Shown: piece after piece, positions 34,859 to 44,878 of the stretch
How the letters are laid out: each line of letters opens with the position of its first letter
How positions within the stretch are numbered: the first letter of the stretch is position 1
Origin: Rhodococcus pyridinivorans
Lineage (GTDB): Bacteria > Actinomycetota > Actinomycetes > Mycobacteriales > Mycobacteriaceae
Direction: 5' to 3'
DNA length: 64,000 bases
Assembly: GCF_900105195.1 (NCBI RefSeq)
Contig: NZ_FNRX01000002.1
Location: 1,984,001 to 2,048,000, forward strand
Translations under genes and position numbers: made by a program
Notes under the pieces: generated by a model
Told to the model about the DNA's origin: nothing
Databases searched by the model: none
The model's input: only the letters and a program-made list of their open reading frames with translations

Positions 34859-37431
34859 GCGTTCTGTCCCTGCTTCTCAAGCTGGTCGAGTCGGGCGTCC
34901 GACCTGATCGCGATATCTTCCTGTGCCAGAGCTCGCTTCAACGCATCGTCTGGAAGATCGCTGACCTCTGCGCCGTACAGGACGTTCTGGTTGATGTACT
35001 CGACCACCACGATCGAACCCATAACGAGAAGGCACAGGAGCCCCCACAGTCCGAGGACTGTGGCCTTCTCATCGGGGAAGACGGACCCGATCACGAAGAG
35101 AACCACGGCCCCGATCAGGCCGGCGAACAGTGCGGCGCGCTGCGCGGCCTTGTGGTTGGTGTCCAGCCAACGACGCTTGCGGGCGTTGTCCTCCCGGAAC
35201 TTGTCCCGATCGGTCAGGGCCTGCACCAACTGGGTGAGCCTGTGACGGGAGCCGAGGATCTGCACGTCCTCGCTCAGGAACAGACCGGTATCGGCCAACT
35301 TGCTGTTGAACAATCGAGCGAAGTTGCCCAGCCGCTGGCGGAGGAACAGCCCGAGGATGAAGGCCAGCGCGGCCAAGAGTACGAGTACGGCCATGTACCG
35401 GAGGTAGTGCAAGCCGTAAAAGCCGCCGATGGTCTCGCGCAGCGCGTCGATCCCGTACGTGAACGGGAAGAACGGGAACAACGCCCGGAAGAAGTCCGGC
35501 ATCATCTCGATCGGATAGATTCCTGAGGCGCCGGGAATCTGCATGATCACCAGCAACACGGCTATGCCCTTACCGATGTAGCCGAAGGACACCGAGAGCG
35601 CATAGATGATGGACATGTAGACGAGGCCGATGAACACCGCCGTGGCGACGAACACGACGGGGTTGACCGTCTGGACGCCGATCACCACATTGCCGATGCT
35701 CACCAGCAGCGCCTGGATGACGTTCATCACCGCGAACAGCAGCCAGCGCCCGAAGTACGCCTGCCGCACCGTCAGGCCCTCGACATCCTCGTCGTCGACC
35801 TCGAGCTTGAACAGCACCATCAACACGAACCCGGCGATCCACAGCGACAGGTTGGTGAACAGGGGCGCCATCGACGAGCCGTAGGCCGGCACCGGGAACA
35901 GGTCGTTCTCGTGGACCACCACGGGCCCCGCCATGAATTCGGCGATCGTGTCCGGGTCGAGCGAGGTCAGTGTGCTCACCTGGTTGAGGAGGTCCGTGGC
36001 ACTGATCGCACTGAGGTCGGTCTGCAGGGCGATGAGATCCGATTGCACGTCCGCGAGGTTCCCGTCCAGCGACGACACTGCGGTGCCGGTCTCATCCATG
36101 ACCGATTCCAGTTCGGTGAGCATGCCAACGGCCTCGCCCACGAGCACACGCTGCGAATCGAGCGCCGAGGAGAACGCCCCGACGGTCGCGGACAGCGACG
36201 ACATGGACTGGTTGAGCCCCGGGAAGGTCCCCGACAACACACTCTGCAGCGCGCCGGAGGAACGCTGGGCGGCGGCCATGGCCTCCGACGCGGCGGCCGT
36301 CTGATCGGCCACCGTGGACACACCAGCCTGCGCGGCCTCCAGGGTCGCCAGGAGCTCCTGATCGCGGACCGTCTGCGCTTCGAGCGCGCCGATCACCTGG
36401 TTCAGCTGGTTCTTGAGCGGCAGCCCGTCAGGGGTGGCGGCGACGAGAGGAAGCATGGTGGCGAGTAGCGCCTGATTTGCGGTGATCACCGCCTGCACAT
36501 CACGCTGAGCTGTGCTGAGAGCCGACCGGGCCGCGTCGGCGCCGACCGCGACCTGCCCGACGCTCTCGTTGAGGCGGGTGGTGGCGCCCGTGAGGTTCGC
36601 CGTGCCGGAGACGTAGGCGCCGGTCAGGGTGTCGGAGAACTTGACCAGGTCGCCCTGGACCTCGTTGACGAGGCCCTGCGCGTCGGAGACCGCTGCGGTG
36701 ACGTCCCCGATGGCCGCGTCCACCCGCTCCAGGGCTCGCCTGGCATCGGTGAGCGCCGCCGCCCCGGGCTCGAGCGTGCCGTTCAACTCGGTCAGGGTCG
36801 TGCGGGTGGCCTGGACCGTCGCGAGGGCCTGGTCCAACGCGGTCAGCGTCTGGCTGCGCGAATCGACCAGCCAGTCTCCCGCATCGACCCCGGCCTGCTC
36901 GGCTTCCTTAGCGATGGTCTGTGCGACGGTGGAGACGAAGTTCGAGTTGATCTGCGTGTCGAGCGTGGACGCACCGACCTCGGTGATCTTCGGGGCGATC
37001 GCGTTGGCCTTCTCGTTGGTGTAGTACTCGAGTTCCGGCCGGACGAAGTCGCCGGTGACGATGGTGAGGAGGTTCTTGCTGAAATCGGGGGGCATGACGA
37101 TCGCGGCGTAGCTCTCGCCGGACCTGACCGATTCCATGGCCGCGTCCTCATCCATGAACTGCCAGCCGAGCTGGTCGTTCGACTTGAGCTGGGCCACCAC
37201 CTGCTCGCCGACGTTCACTTCACCGGTCAGCTCGGTACTGGCTCCCTCGTCCTGGTTGACGACGGCGACCTTGATGTGGTCCGCGTTCCCATACGGATCC
37301 CAGAACGCGATGATGTTGACCCAGGCGTAGAGCGAGGGCAGCACCAGCAGTCCGATGATGATCGCCCACGACTTCGGAGCCCGACGGATACGCGTGAGGT
37401 CACGACGAAGCACCTTGTAGGCGTTGCGCAT
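34855..37431 (-). CDS. YhgE/Pip-domain membrane protein (first of a pair)
   Basis: 858 residues from ATG 37431, with GGGGAAAG just upstream. Same plan as its partner: N-terminal helix, WDPYGNADHIKVAVVNQDEG, a long coiled-coil ectodomain, then LFTNLSLWIAGFVLMVL and SGIYPIEMMPDFFRALFPFFPFTYGIDALRE-type C-terminal domain. It carries an extra C-terminal stretch with two further helices and an acidic/basic cytosolic tail (LEKQGQNA end) missing from the partner. Translational coupling suggests the two form a heteromeric complex. A related ABC ATPase survives only as a fusion remnant at 39764. Confidence 0.87.
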   Translation of the reverse strand: MRNAYKVLRRDLTRIRRAPKSWAIIIGLLVLPSLYAWVNIIAFWDPYGNADHIKVAVVNQDEGASTELTGEVNVGEQVVAQLKSNDQLGWQFMDEDAAMESVRSGESYAAIVMPPDFSKNLLTIVTGDFVRPELEYYTNEKANAIAPKITEVGASTLDTQINSNFVSTVAQTIAKEAEQAGVDAGDWLVDSRSQTLTALDQALATVQATRTTLTELNGTLEPGAAALTDARRALERVDAAIGDVTAAVSDAQGLVNEVQGDLVKFSDTLTGAYVSGTANLTGATTRLNESVGQVAVGADAARSALSTAQRDVQAVITANQALLATMLPLVAATPDGLPLKNQLNQVIGALEAQTVRDQELLATLEAAQAGVSTVADQTAAASEAMAAAQRSSGALQSVLSGTFPGLNQSMSSLSATVGAFSSALDSQRVLVGEAVGMLTELESVMDETGTAVSSLDGNLADVQSDLIALQTDLSAISATDLLNQVSTLTSLDPDTIAEFMAGPVVVHENDLFPVPAYGSSMAPLFTNLSLWIAGFVLMVLFKLEVDDEDVEGLTVRQAYFGRWLLFAVMNVIQALLVSIGNVVIGVQTVNPVVFVATAVFIGLVYMSIIYALSVSFGYIGKGIAVLLVIMQIPGASGIYPIEMMPDFFRALFPFFPFTYGIDALRETIGGFYGLHYLRYMAVLVLLAALAFILGLFLRQRLGNFARLFNSKLADTGLFLSEDVQILGSRHRLTQLVQALTDRDKFREDNARKRRWLDTNHKAAQRAALFAGLIGAVVLFVIGSVFPDEKATVLGLWGLLCLLVMGSIVVVEYINQNVLYGAEVSDLPDDALKRALAQEDIAIRSDARLDQLEKQGQNA

Positions 37432-37645
37432 GCACTTTCCCCGCTTAGCTGTATGGGCATTCATGGATCGCACCGTGGATAAGGGACTTCCCCCACTTCA
37501 GTTGACTCGTGGGGTTGAGCGGTTCAGGCCGCGTGTGCGGCCTGATTGGTTGTCTCGAACGGGTACTTGCCGGGCACGTCTGCGGTCGCCTCGATGATCG
37601 CTCGGCGAACACTGTCGCGGCGGAAGCGGGATGGACACCGCGGAA

Positions 37646-38294
37646 TCACGACACCGGGAGCGGCTCCGGCGCCGATTTCCTGCGACCGAGGAAGACTGCA
37701 GACGCCAGGAGGAAGCACACTGCGCCGACGAACGTGCCCACGTTGGCCAAGTTGGGGTCGAGCGAGGTCCCGTGGTGCAGGACGAATGCTCCGACTGCGG
37801 AGATGCCGAACGCGATCGAACCGAGGGTGTTGAGCCAGACGCTCTGCCAGTCCCTCGACTTCGGTGCCCAGTAGGTTCCGGCTCTGAACAGAATGAGTAC
37901 GGCGAGGGCGCTTGAAACGAGGAAGGCGATGGAGCCTTCCGCGTTCGGATTCCAGACCAGGTGCATCTCCCCTTTCACGGTGTGGGCGTGGAGTGCGGAG
38001 CCGGTGCTGATGTTGAACAGGATCGTCCCGAGTAGCTGGACTGCGGCAGCCAGCCACAGCGCGCGGACCGCGGGACGGCCGGCGTCGACGACGGTGGCCG
38101 GTTGACTCAACGTTAGCTGTAGGAACGCGGCTGCGGTGAAGAACCAGGATCCCGCGAAGAAGAAGACGTTCGCGAGCATGACCCCCGAAGACAGCAGACA
38201 GATACGGCGCCGAACCGAGCGCGAAGAGGGCGGAGCCGATCACGAAGCCCCAGGACTGCATTCGCAGTGTCCGGTGAATCAACATGCGCCGCAT
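37646..38294 (-). pseudogene. YrhK-like membrane protein, frameshifted at a C5/G5 run
   Basis: The N-terminal part (from ATG 38294: MLIHRTLRMQSWGFVIGSALFALGS) and the C-terminal part (MLANVFFFAGSWFFTAAAFLQL to LGRRKSAPEP, ending 37646) are in frames offset by one base. They meet at a run of five G/C at 38182-38186. Joined, they give about 215 residues with several helices and the YrhK-type segment VWLNTLGSIAFGISAVGAFVL. A one-base slip in the homopolymer, real or a sequencing error, explains the break. Confidence 0.65.
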
Positions 38295-38452
38295 GATAGT
38301 TAGAATCCCAGATACTTTCAGCACGACACTCGGTCCATTTGTCGACACGACAACCTCGTGTGATTCGACGAATCGCGCCCCTCGGGTCGACACGGAACGG
38401 GTTGCCCGCGCCGTGGCGAGCAGGACGGCTTCCTCGGTGTTACGGTCGGCCC

Positions 38453-39736
38453 ATGCCACCCAAATCGGACGCTGGTACTCGTTTGCTGTTCCGTAACGTT
38501 CGTGTATACGACGGCGTGTCGCCGTCACTCGTCACCGGTGACGTCCTGATCGACGGGGCGACCATCGCGGGGGTGTCCAGCTCCCCTGTCGGCGAAGATC
38601 CGAGCCGGGATACCATCGTCATCGACGGTGGAAATCGTGTCCTGATGCCGGGCATGAGTGACGCCCACGTGCATCTGGTCGGAAATGCCAACTCCTACGT
38701 CGACATGGTGGCGGGAACCGAATCCCACATCGCACTCAACGGTCTCGCCGAAGCCAAGAACATGCTGCACCGCGGATTCACCGCGGTGTGCGACATGGCC
38801 GGCGACACCGGGAGTATCAAGTCGGTGATCGACCGCGGACTCTTCGAGGGACCTCGCATCTATCCGTCGCAGGCCGCGATCTCCTAGACCGGCGGGCACG
38901 GCGACTTCGGATTCGTCTACGAGTGTCCGACAGCGCTCGGCGGAAATCAAAGTCGCGCAGAGGAAATCGGGTTCATGCGGGTGGCTGACGGGCCGGATCG
39001 CGTCCTCGCCGCCGTCCGTGAGCAGCTCAAGAAGGGCGCATCCCAGATCAAGGTGATGGTCGGCGGTGGTGCCGCGTCCATGTACGACCCGCTCTACACC
39101 GTCCAGTTCACCGATCCCGAACTTCGTGCGGCTGTGCACGCCGCCACCGACTACGGAACCTACGTCGCCACGCACGTCTACAACGTCACGGGCATCCGCC
39201 GGGCGGTCGCGGCAGGGGTGAAGTCGATCGAGCATGGCCACCTCGCCGACGAGGAGACCATCGCCCTGCTGGCGGAGAAGGATGTCTGGCTGTCGATGCA
39301 GCCGTTCGCGTTGGGAGATCACCACTACCCGGATCCGAACCGAGCCGACAAGGACAAGGAGATCTGCTCGGGAACGGACAACGTATACGAGTGGGCGCGC
39401 AAGCACGGCGTCAAGACCGCATGGGGCACTGATCTCCTGCTCGAACCTCAGCTTGCGCACCGGCAGAGTGAGATGGCAGCACGCCTCGGCGATCACTACA
39501 GCAACGCCGACGCCCTCCGGATGCTCACCTCGGGCAACGCCGAATTGTTCCGGCTCGCCGGCGAGCGAGATCCGTACCGGCAGGCCCCGTTCGGGGTGAT
39601 CGCCGAGGGCGCGTGGGCGGACGTCCTGCTGGTCGACGGCAATCCACTCGAAGATCTCAGCTTGCTGGCCGACCCCGCGAAACACCTCTCCGTCATCGTC
39701 AAGAACGGCAACGTGGTCAAGAACCTTCTCCAGTAG
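38453..39736 (+). pseudogene. amidohydrolase interrupted by an in-frame TAG
   Basis: The frame is open for 427 codons except for codon 145 (TAG, 38885-38887). Metal-dependent amidohydrolase features flank it: DAHVHL (first metal His pair), then I-S-stop-T-G-G-H-G-D-F, HVYNVTG, SIEHGHLAD and AWGTDLLLEPQ (metal Asp), with the composite-domain ending ADVLLVDGNPLEDL. Homologues (imidazolonepropionase/prolidase-like) have I-S-Q-T at the stop position, so CAG to TAG is the likely change. Otherwise intact, so the loss is recent or an artefact. Confidence 0.85.
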
Positions 39737-39763
39737 CGCACGTTAACAGACATCCGATTCCGG

Positions 39764-40474
39764 GTGACGTGGCCGGAATCGGTCAGTGCGTTGTACCCGA
39801 ATCCGGAGGTCGAGTTGGTCGACATGCAGTCCGAGAGTTGGCAGCCACCGCCGCCAATCGTCACGAACACCGCAGGAACCCTGGTATCAGCCCGCAGCAT
39901 CGAACTGCACGGGCCGTGGGGGCACGTGTTCGGCCCACTCGACCTCGACATCGACCTCGGCGGGGTCAGCGTCATCGCCGCCCAGGCCGGTGCAGTCCGA
40001 ACCGCACTGCTGATGGCACTGTGCGGCCGGATGCGACTCAATGCCGGTTCGTTGACCGTCCTCGGCAACGACAAGCAGACGACGGTGTTCGCGCAGTCGT
40101 CGATCGCGTGCGTGAACGAACTCGAAGAAGTACAGCCGTCCGTCACCGTCCGCTACCTGGTCACAGAACAGCTGCGCTGGGGATTCCCCGTGGTACCGGA
40201 TGGTGCCCCGGGTGAAGGAATCCGGGCCGGCGGCATCTATCCGGTGCCGACCACCGCGAAACCATTCCAGTGCATCCACCCGTTCGACCCGATGACCTAC
40301 ACGGTGAACGGGCTCCGGCAGCCCACCGTCGCCGGTCACGTCGACTCCAGGCTGCGGATCGCGATCGCGGTACTCACCGGCATCCTCCTCGTCACGCTCA
40401 CGGCCAGCGCCGTGTCCGTGCGACGCAACCGCCGCTACACGATGGAACGCCTCTACCCCCCGATCGAGGTCTGA
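39764..40474 (+). CDS. apparent fusion of ABC-ATPase N-terminus to YhgE/Pip C-terminus
   Basis: 236 residues in one open frame. Residues about 40-130 resemble the nucleotide-binding proteins found with actinobacterial YhgE genes (SIELHGPWGHVFGPLDLDI, then ALLMALCGRMRLNAGSLTVLG), but the Walker A Lys is absent and the ATPase ends before the signature and Walker B. From about residue 165 the sequence becomes the last part of a YhgE/Pip domain (HPFDPMTYTVNGLRQ, one helix, VRRNRRYTMERL). This looks like an in-frame deletion joining two adjacent genes. A functional product is doubtful. Confidence 0.6.
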   Translation: MTWPESVSALYPNPEVELVDMQSESWQPPPPIVTNTAGTLVSARSIELHGPWGHVFGPLDLDIDLGGVSVIAAQAGAVRTALLMALCGRMRLNAGSLTVLGNDKQTTVFAQSSIACVNELEEVQPSVTVRYLVTEQLRWGFPVVPDGAPGEGIRAGGIYPVPTTAKPFQCIHPFDPMTYTVNGLRQPTVAGHVDSRLRIAIAVLTGILLVTLTASAVSVRRNRRYTMERLYPPIEV

Positions 40475-40549
40475 TCCACCCCGAACCGGCCACCCCCCGC
40501 TCGACCCGTACACGCCAAGGATCGTCCGTTCGACCCGGTGGAGGAACAG

Positions 40550-41929
40550 ATGTCAGAACGCAACTCGGCCCCCGCGGAGACTCTCGCCCCGGCATACACC
40601 GGACGGCTCGGGACCGACCCGGTCCCCGCGCTCCGCCTTCCGAAGTCCGAAACCGACCCCGAGGCGGCCTACCGGTTCATTCACGACGAGCTGATGCTCG
40701 ACGGCAGTTCACGGCTGAACCTGGCCACGTTCGTCACCACCTGGATGGACCCGCAGGCCGATCGTCTGATGGCCGAGACCTTCGACAAGAACATGATCGA
40801 CAAGGACGAGTACCCGGCCACCGCGGAGATCGAGACCCGCTGCGTGAACATGGTGGCCGACCTGTTCCACGCGGAGAACCTCACCGCCGATCCCGCGTCG
40901 GCAACCGGTGTGTCGACCGTGGGATCGTCCGAGGCGGTGATGCTCGCAGGTCTGGCCCTGAAGTGGCAGTGGCGGCAGAAGCGTCAGGAGGCGGGAGAGG
41001 ACGCCACCCGTCCGAACCTCATCCTCGGCAGCAACGTACAGGTCGTGTGGGAGAAGTTCTGCCGCTACTTCGACGTCGAACCGAAGTACCTGCCCATGGA
41101 GAAGGGGCGCTACGTCATCACCCCGGAACAGGTCCGGGATGCAGTCGACGAGAACACCATCGGTGTCGTCGCGATCCTCGGCACCACCTTCACCGGGGAG
41201 CTCGAACCCGTCGCCGAGATCGCCGAGGCGCTGGACGAGATCGCCGCCGCAGGCGGGCCCGACGTCCCGGTGCACGTGGACGCGGCGAGTGGTGGCTTTG
41301 TGGTTCCGTTCCTGCACCCGGAACTGCAGTGGGACTTCCGGATTCCCCGTGTGGTGTCGATCAACGTCAGCGGCCACAAGTACGGCATGACCTACCCGGG
41401 CATCGGATTCGTCGTCTGGCGCTCGAAGGAGCACCTGCCCGAGGACCTGGTGTTCCGGGTCAACTACCTCGGCGGAGACATGCCGACGTTCACCCTCAAC
41501 TTCTCGCGCCCCGGAAACCAGGTCGTCGGCCAGTACTACAACTTCATCCGACTCGGTGTCGCCGGCTACACCGCGATCATGGAGTCCCTGCGCGACACCG
41601 CACTGATGCTCTCCGAACGGATCTCCAAGATCGACAACATGCATGTCATCACCGACGGCACCGCCATTCCCGTTCTGTCTTTCGAAATCGTCGACGACCC
41701 GGGATTCACCGTCTTCGACGTCTCACACGAACTGCGCGCCCGCGGATTCCAGGTCCCGGCCTACACGATGCCCGCGGATGCCGAGGACGTCGCGGTTCTG
41801 CGGATCGTGCTGCGCGAAGGCTTCAGTCGCGACCTGGCCGCCAAGCTGGCGGACGCCCTCGACAGCGTGACCGGGGAGCTGCGAGGCAAGAACACCGATC
41901 GACCGGCGAAGACGCACTTCGCCCACTGA
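40550..41929 (+). CDS. gadB: glutamate decarboxylase
   Basis: 459 residues from ATG 40550, directly behind GGAGGAACAG. PLP-dependent group II decarboxylase: TVGSSEAVMLAG, VHVDAASGGFVVPFLHP, and the PLP Lys277 in NVSGHKYGM. The size and the end of the protein match bacterial GadB. It converts glutamate to GABA, consuming a proton. No GadC antiporter or GABA transaminase gene is adjacent, so the role here (acid resistance or GABA metabolism) is open. It is the only clearly intact enzyme gene in the decayed region. Confidence 0.92.
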   Translation: MSERNSAPAETLAPAYTGRLGTDPVPALRLPKSETDPEAAYRFIHDELMLDGSSRLNLATFVTTWMDPQADRLMAETFDKNMIDKDEYPATAEIETRCVNMVADLFHAENLTADPASATGVSTVGSSEAVMLAGLALKWQWRQKRQEAGEDATRPNLILGSNVQVVWEKFCRYFDVEPKYLPMEKGRYVITPEQVRDAVDENTIGVVAILGTTFTGELEPVAEIAEALDEIAAAGGPDVPVHVDAASGGFVVPFLHPELQWDFRIPRVVSINVSGHKYGMTYPGIGFVVWRSKEHLPEDLVFRVNYLGGDMPTFTLNFSRPGNQVVGQYYNFIRLGVAGYTAIMESLRDTALMLSERISKIDNMHVITDGTAIPVLSFEIVDDPGFTVFDVSHELRARGFQVPAYTMPADAEDVAVLRIVLREGFSRDLAAKLADALDSVTGELRGKNTDRPAKTHFAH

Positions 41930-41995
41930 CCGTCGTGGGGGAAGCCGCGGTCCCGGCTTCCCCACGACCGATCCCGACAGATTGCGAGACGCAAC

Positions 41996-42436
41996 GTGAA
42001 ACGCGCCGCCGGCGAACTCATCGTGATAGACGGCCTGCCGAATCTCCGCGACATCGGTGGATGGCCGGTCTCCGACGGCAGCCACGTTCGTCGGGGTGCC
42101 CTGTACCGCTCGGTCGAACTCAACCGCCTCAGCGACGTCGGTGTCGCCGCGTCGCTGCGCTCGGCGTGCACACCGTGTTCGACCTGCGCACGGAGATGGA
42201 GCGGGCGGCGCAGCCGGACCGACTTCCCGAGGGCACCGCTCACGTGGTGGTCGACGTGCTCGCCGACGCCCCGACGGACGGGCGGAACAGCTACTCGCCG
42301 AAAGTTACCGCGACATAGTCGGATCCGACAGCGCACTGGCCGCATACCGGCATCTGTACACCGCGCTCGCCGACCCCGAGGTACGGCCGGCGCTCATCCA
42401 CTGCACGACGGGCAAGGACCGGACCGGTTGGGCGGC
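41996..42436 (+). pseudogene. tyrosine/lipid phosphatase (PTP-SIP2-like), frameshifted and truncated
   Basis: Pieces of one protein occur in three frames: IDGLPNLRDIGGWPVSDGSHVRRGALYRSVE from GTG 41996, then ALGVHTVFDLRTEMER after about 42160, then SALAAYRHLYTALAD and the P-loop HCTTGKDRTGW after about 42295. Two frameshifts are therefore needed. The gene stops just after its catalytic P-loop, where transposase sequence begins. The catalytic CX5R is intact, but the reading frame is not. Confidence 0.8.
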
Positions 42437-42792
42437 AGCGGCCCGTCAAGGTCGCCCCACGCACGTACCGGAACTGGAAAACCGCTCCGCCGTCGGAACG
42501 GACCGTCGCCGACGCGCATGTCACGAATGCATTGCTCGGCACCGTCGGCGCCGCGGAGGGGCTGTACGGGCGCCGCAAGATGACCGTGCACCTGCGCAAC
42601 CAGGGCCACGAGGTCGGCAAGCACACGGTGGATCGGTTGATGCGCGACGAGGGCCTGTCCGGTGTGACTCGTGGGCGCCGGGATCGGACTACGATCCCCG
42701 GCGGCCGGAAGGCAGATCGGGCGCCTGACCTGGTCGATCGTGACTTCACCGCCGAGGTGCCGAACCGGAAGTGGGTCACCGACTTCACCTAG
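42437..42792 (+). mobile_element. IS3-family transposase (OrfB) remnant
   Basis: The frame reads VAPRTYRNWKTAPPSER, LLGTVGAAEGLYGRRKM, HEVGKHTVDRLMRDEGLSG, then NRKWVTDFT followed by TAG. This is the helix-turn-helix and the first residues of the DDE integrase core of IS3-type OrfB; only the first catalytic Asp (VTDF) is retained. Neither OrfA nor clear terminal inverted repeats are present. The left junction is with the phosphatase fragment; the right end fades into AT-richer sequence (TAGTTTAATACT). Confidence 0.85.
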
Positions 42793-42942
42793 TTTAATAC
42801 TCTCGGGACGTTCCGCTGAATGAGAGAAATTGGTGAATGTGTTCCGTCTTGTGGAACTCGCGGTCGTGGGGTGAGCCACTCTCACGGCAGGCTCCTTCCA
42901 CGGTGGAGCAGTGGCATCGCCGGCGTCGGCTACGGTGACCCG

Positions 42943-43746
42943 GTGCCTCTCGTGATCACCACCGTGAACGTCAACGGCGTGCGCGCAGCCGCAGCCAAGG
43001 GTCTCGTCGACTGGCTCGCCTCGTCGGCCGCCGACATCGTGTGCCTGCAGGAGGTGCGGGCCACCGAGAAGCAGTTCCACGCCGCGATCGCCCCGGCGCT
43101 GGAGGCCGGATGGCACTGTGTCGGCGCAGAGTCCTCGGCCAAGGGCCGCGCCGGGGTGGCGATCCTCTCGCGTGTCCCGGCGGACGCCGTCCGCGTCGGA
43201 TTCGACGTCGACGAGTTCGCCTCGGCCGGCCGCTACATCGAGGCCGACTTCGGCGACGTCACGGTGGGAAGCCTCTACCTGCCGACCGGTGAAGCACAGA
43301 CGCCGAAGCAGGACGAGAAGGAACACTTCATGAAGAGCTTCGCGACCTACCTCGCCGAACGGTACGCCGCGGTGACGGCCGCAGGTCGCGACATGGTGGT
43401 GTGCGGCGACTGGAACATCGCCCCTACCGAGCGAGACATCAAGAACTGGAAGGGCAACGTCAAGAAGTCCGGCTTCCTGCCCGAGGAGCGCGCGTGGGTC
43501 GGCGACCTCCTCGAGACCGGCTGGCGCGACGTGGTGCGCGACCTCCACGGCGACGTCGCGGGCCCCTATTCGTGGTGGTCGTACCGCGGCAAGGCATTCG
43601 ACACCGACGCAGGCTGGCGCATCGACTACCACCTCGTGACCCCGGGCCTGGCGGCCCGCGCGAGCGAGGCCCGCGTCGAACGCGCAGCGAGCTACGACCA
43701 GCGCTGGTCCGACCATGCACCGGTGACCGTGACCTTCGATCGCTGA
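42943..43746 (+). CDS. exodeoxyribonuclease III family protein (second copy)
   Basis: 267 residues from GTG 42943. Catalytic motifs are complete: NVNGVRAAAAKG, CLQEVRA, SLYLPTGE, GDWNIAPTERD, WWSYRGKAFDTDAGWRIDYHL and SDHAPVTVTF. It is closer to classic ExoIII in length than the copy at 5801. It is likely the main AP endonuclease/3'-repair enzyme. It precedes trpS by 75 bp and marks the return to conserved gene order after the decayed block. Confidence 0.92.
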   Translation: MPLVITTVNVNGVRAAAAKGLVDWLASSAADIVCLQEVRATEKQFHAAIAPALEAGWHCVGAESSAKGRAGVAILSRVPADAVRVGFDVDEFASAGRYIEADFGDVTVGSLYLPTGEAQTPKQDEKEHFMKSFATYLAERYAAVTAAGRDMVVCGDWNIAPTERDIKNWKGNVKKSGFLPEERAWVGDLLETGWRDVVRDLHGDVAGPYSWWSYRGKAFDTDAGWRIDYHLVTPGLAARASEARVERAASYDQRWSDHAPVTVTFDR

Positions 43747-44862
<1,116 letters not shown>

Positions 44863-44878
44863 ACGAAGGAGCACCCGG

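Noticed and set aside
37524..37645. Minus-strand frame ending VRRAIIEATADVPGKYPFE between YrhK-like and YhgE genes
   Set aside because: The segment looks protein-like and could be the tail of a lost gene, but it has no start and no recognisable domain in this stretch, so I did not call it.
22606..38887. Stop-codon recoding (pyrrolysine or general amber suppression) to explain two TAG-interrupted genes
   Set aside because: Many genes here end in TAG (for example metX, DUF3017, trpS), so TAG functions as a stop; recent mutation or sequencing error is simpler.
40270..42318. 682-codon frame over gadB on the same strand
   Set aside because: It is the +1-type shadow of gadB with Arg/Pro-rich translation. 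Only its last part coincides with a piece of the frameshifted phosphatase, which is included in that pseudogene.
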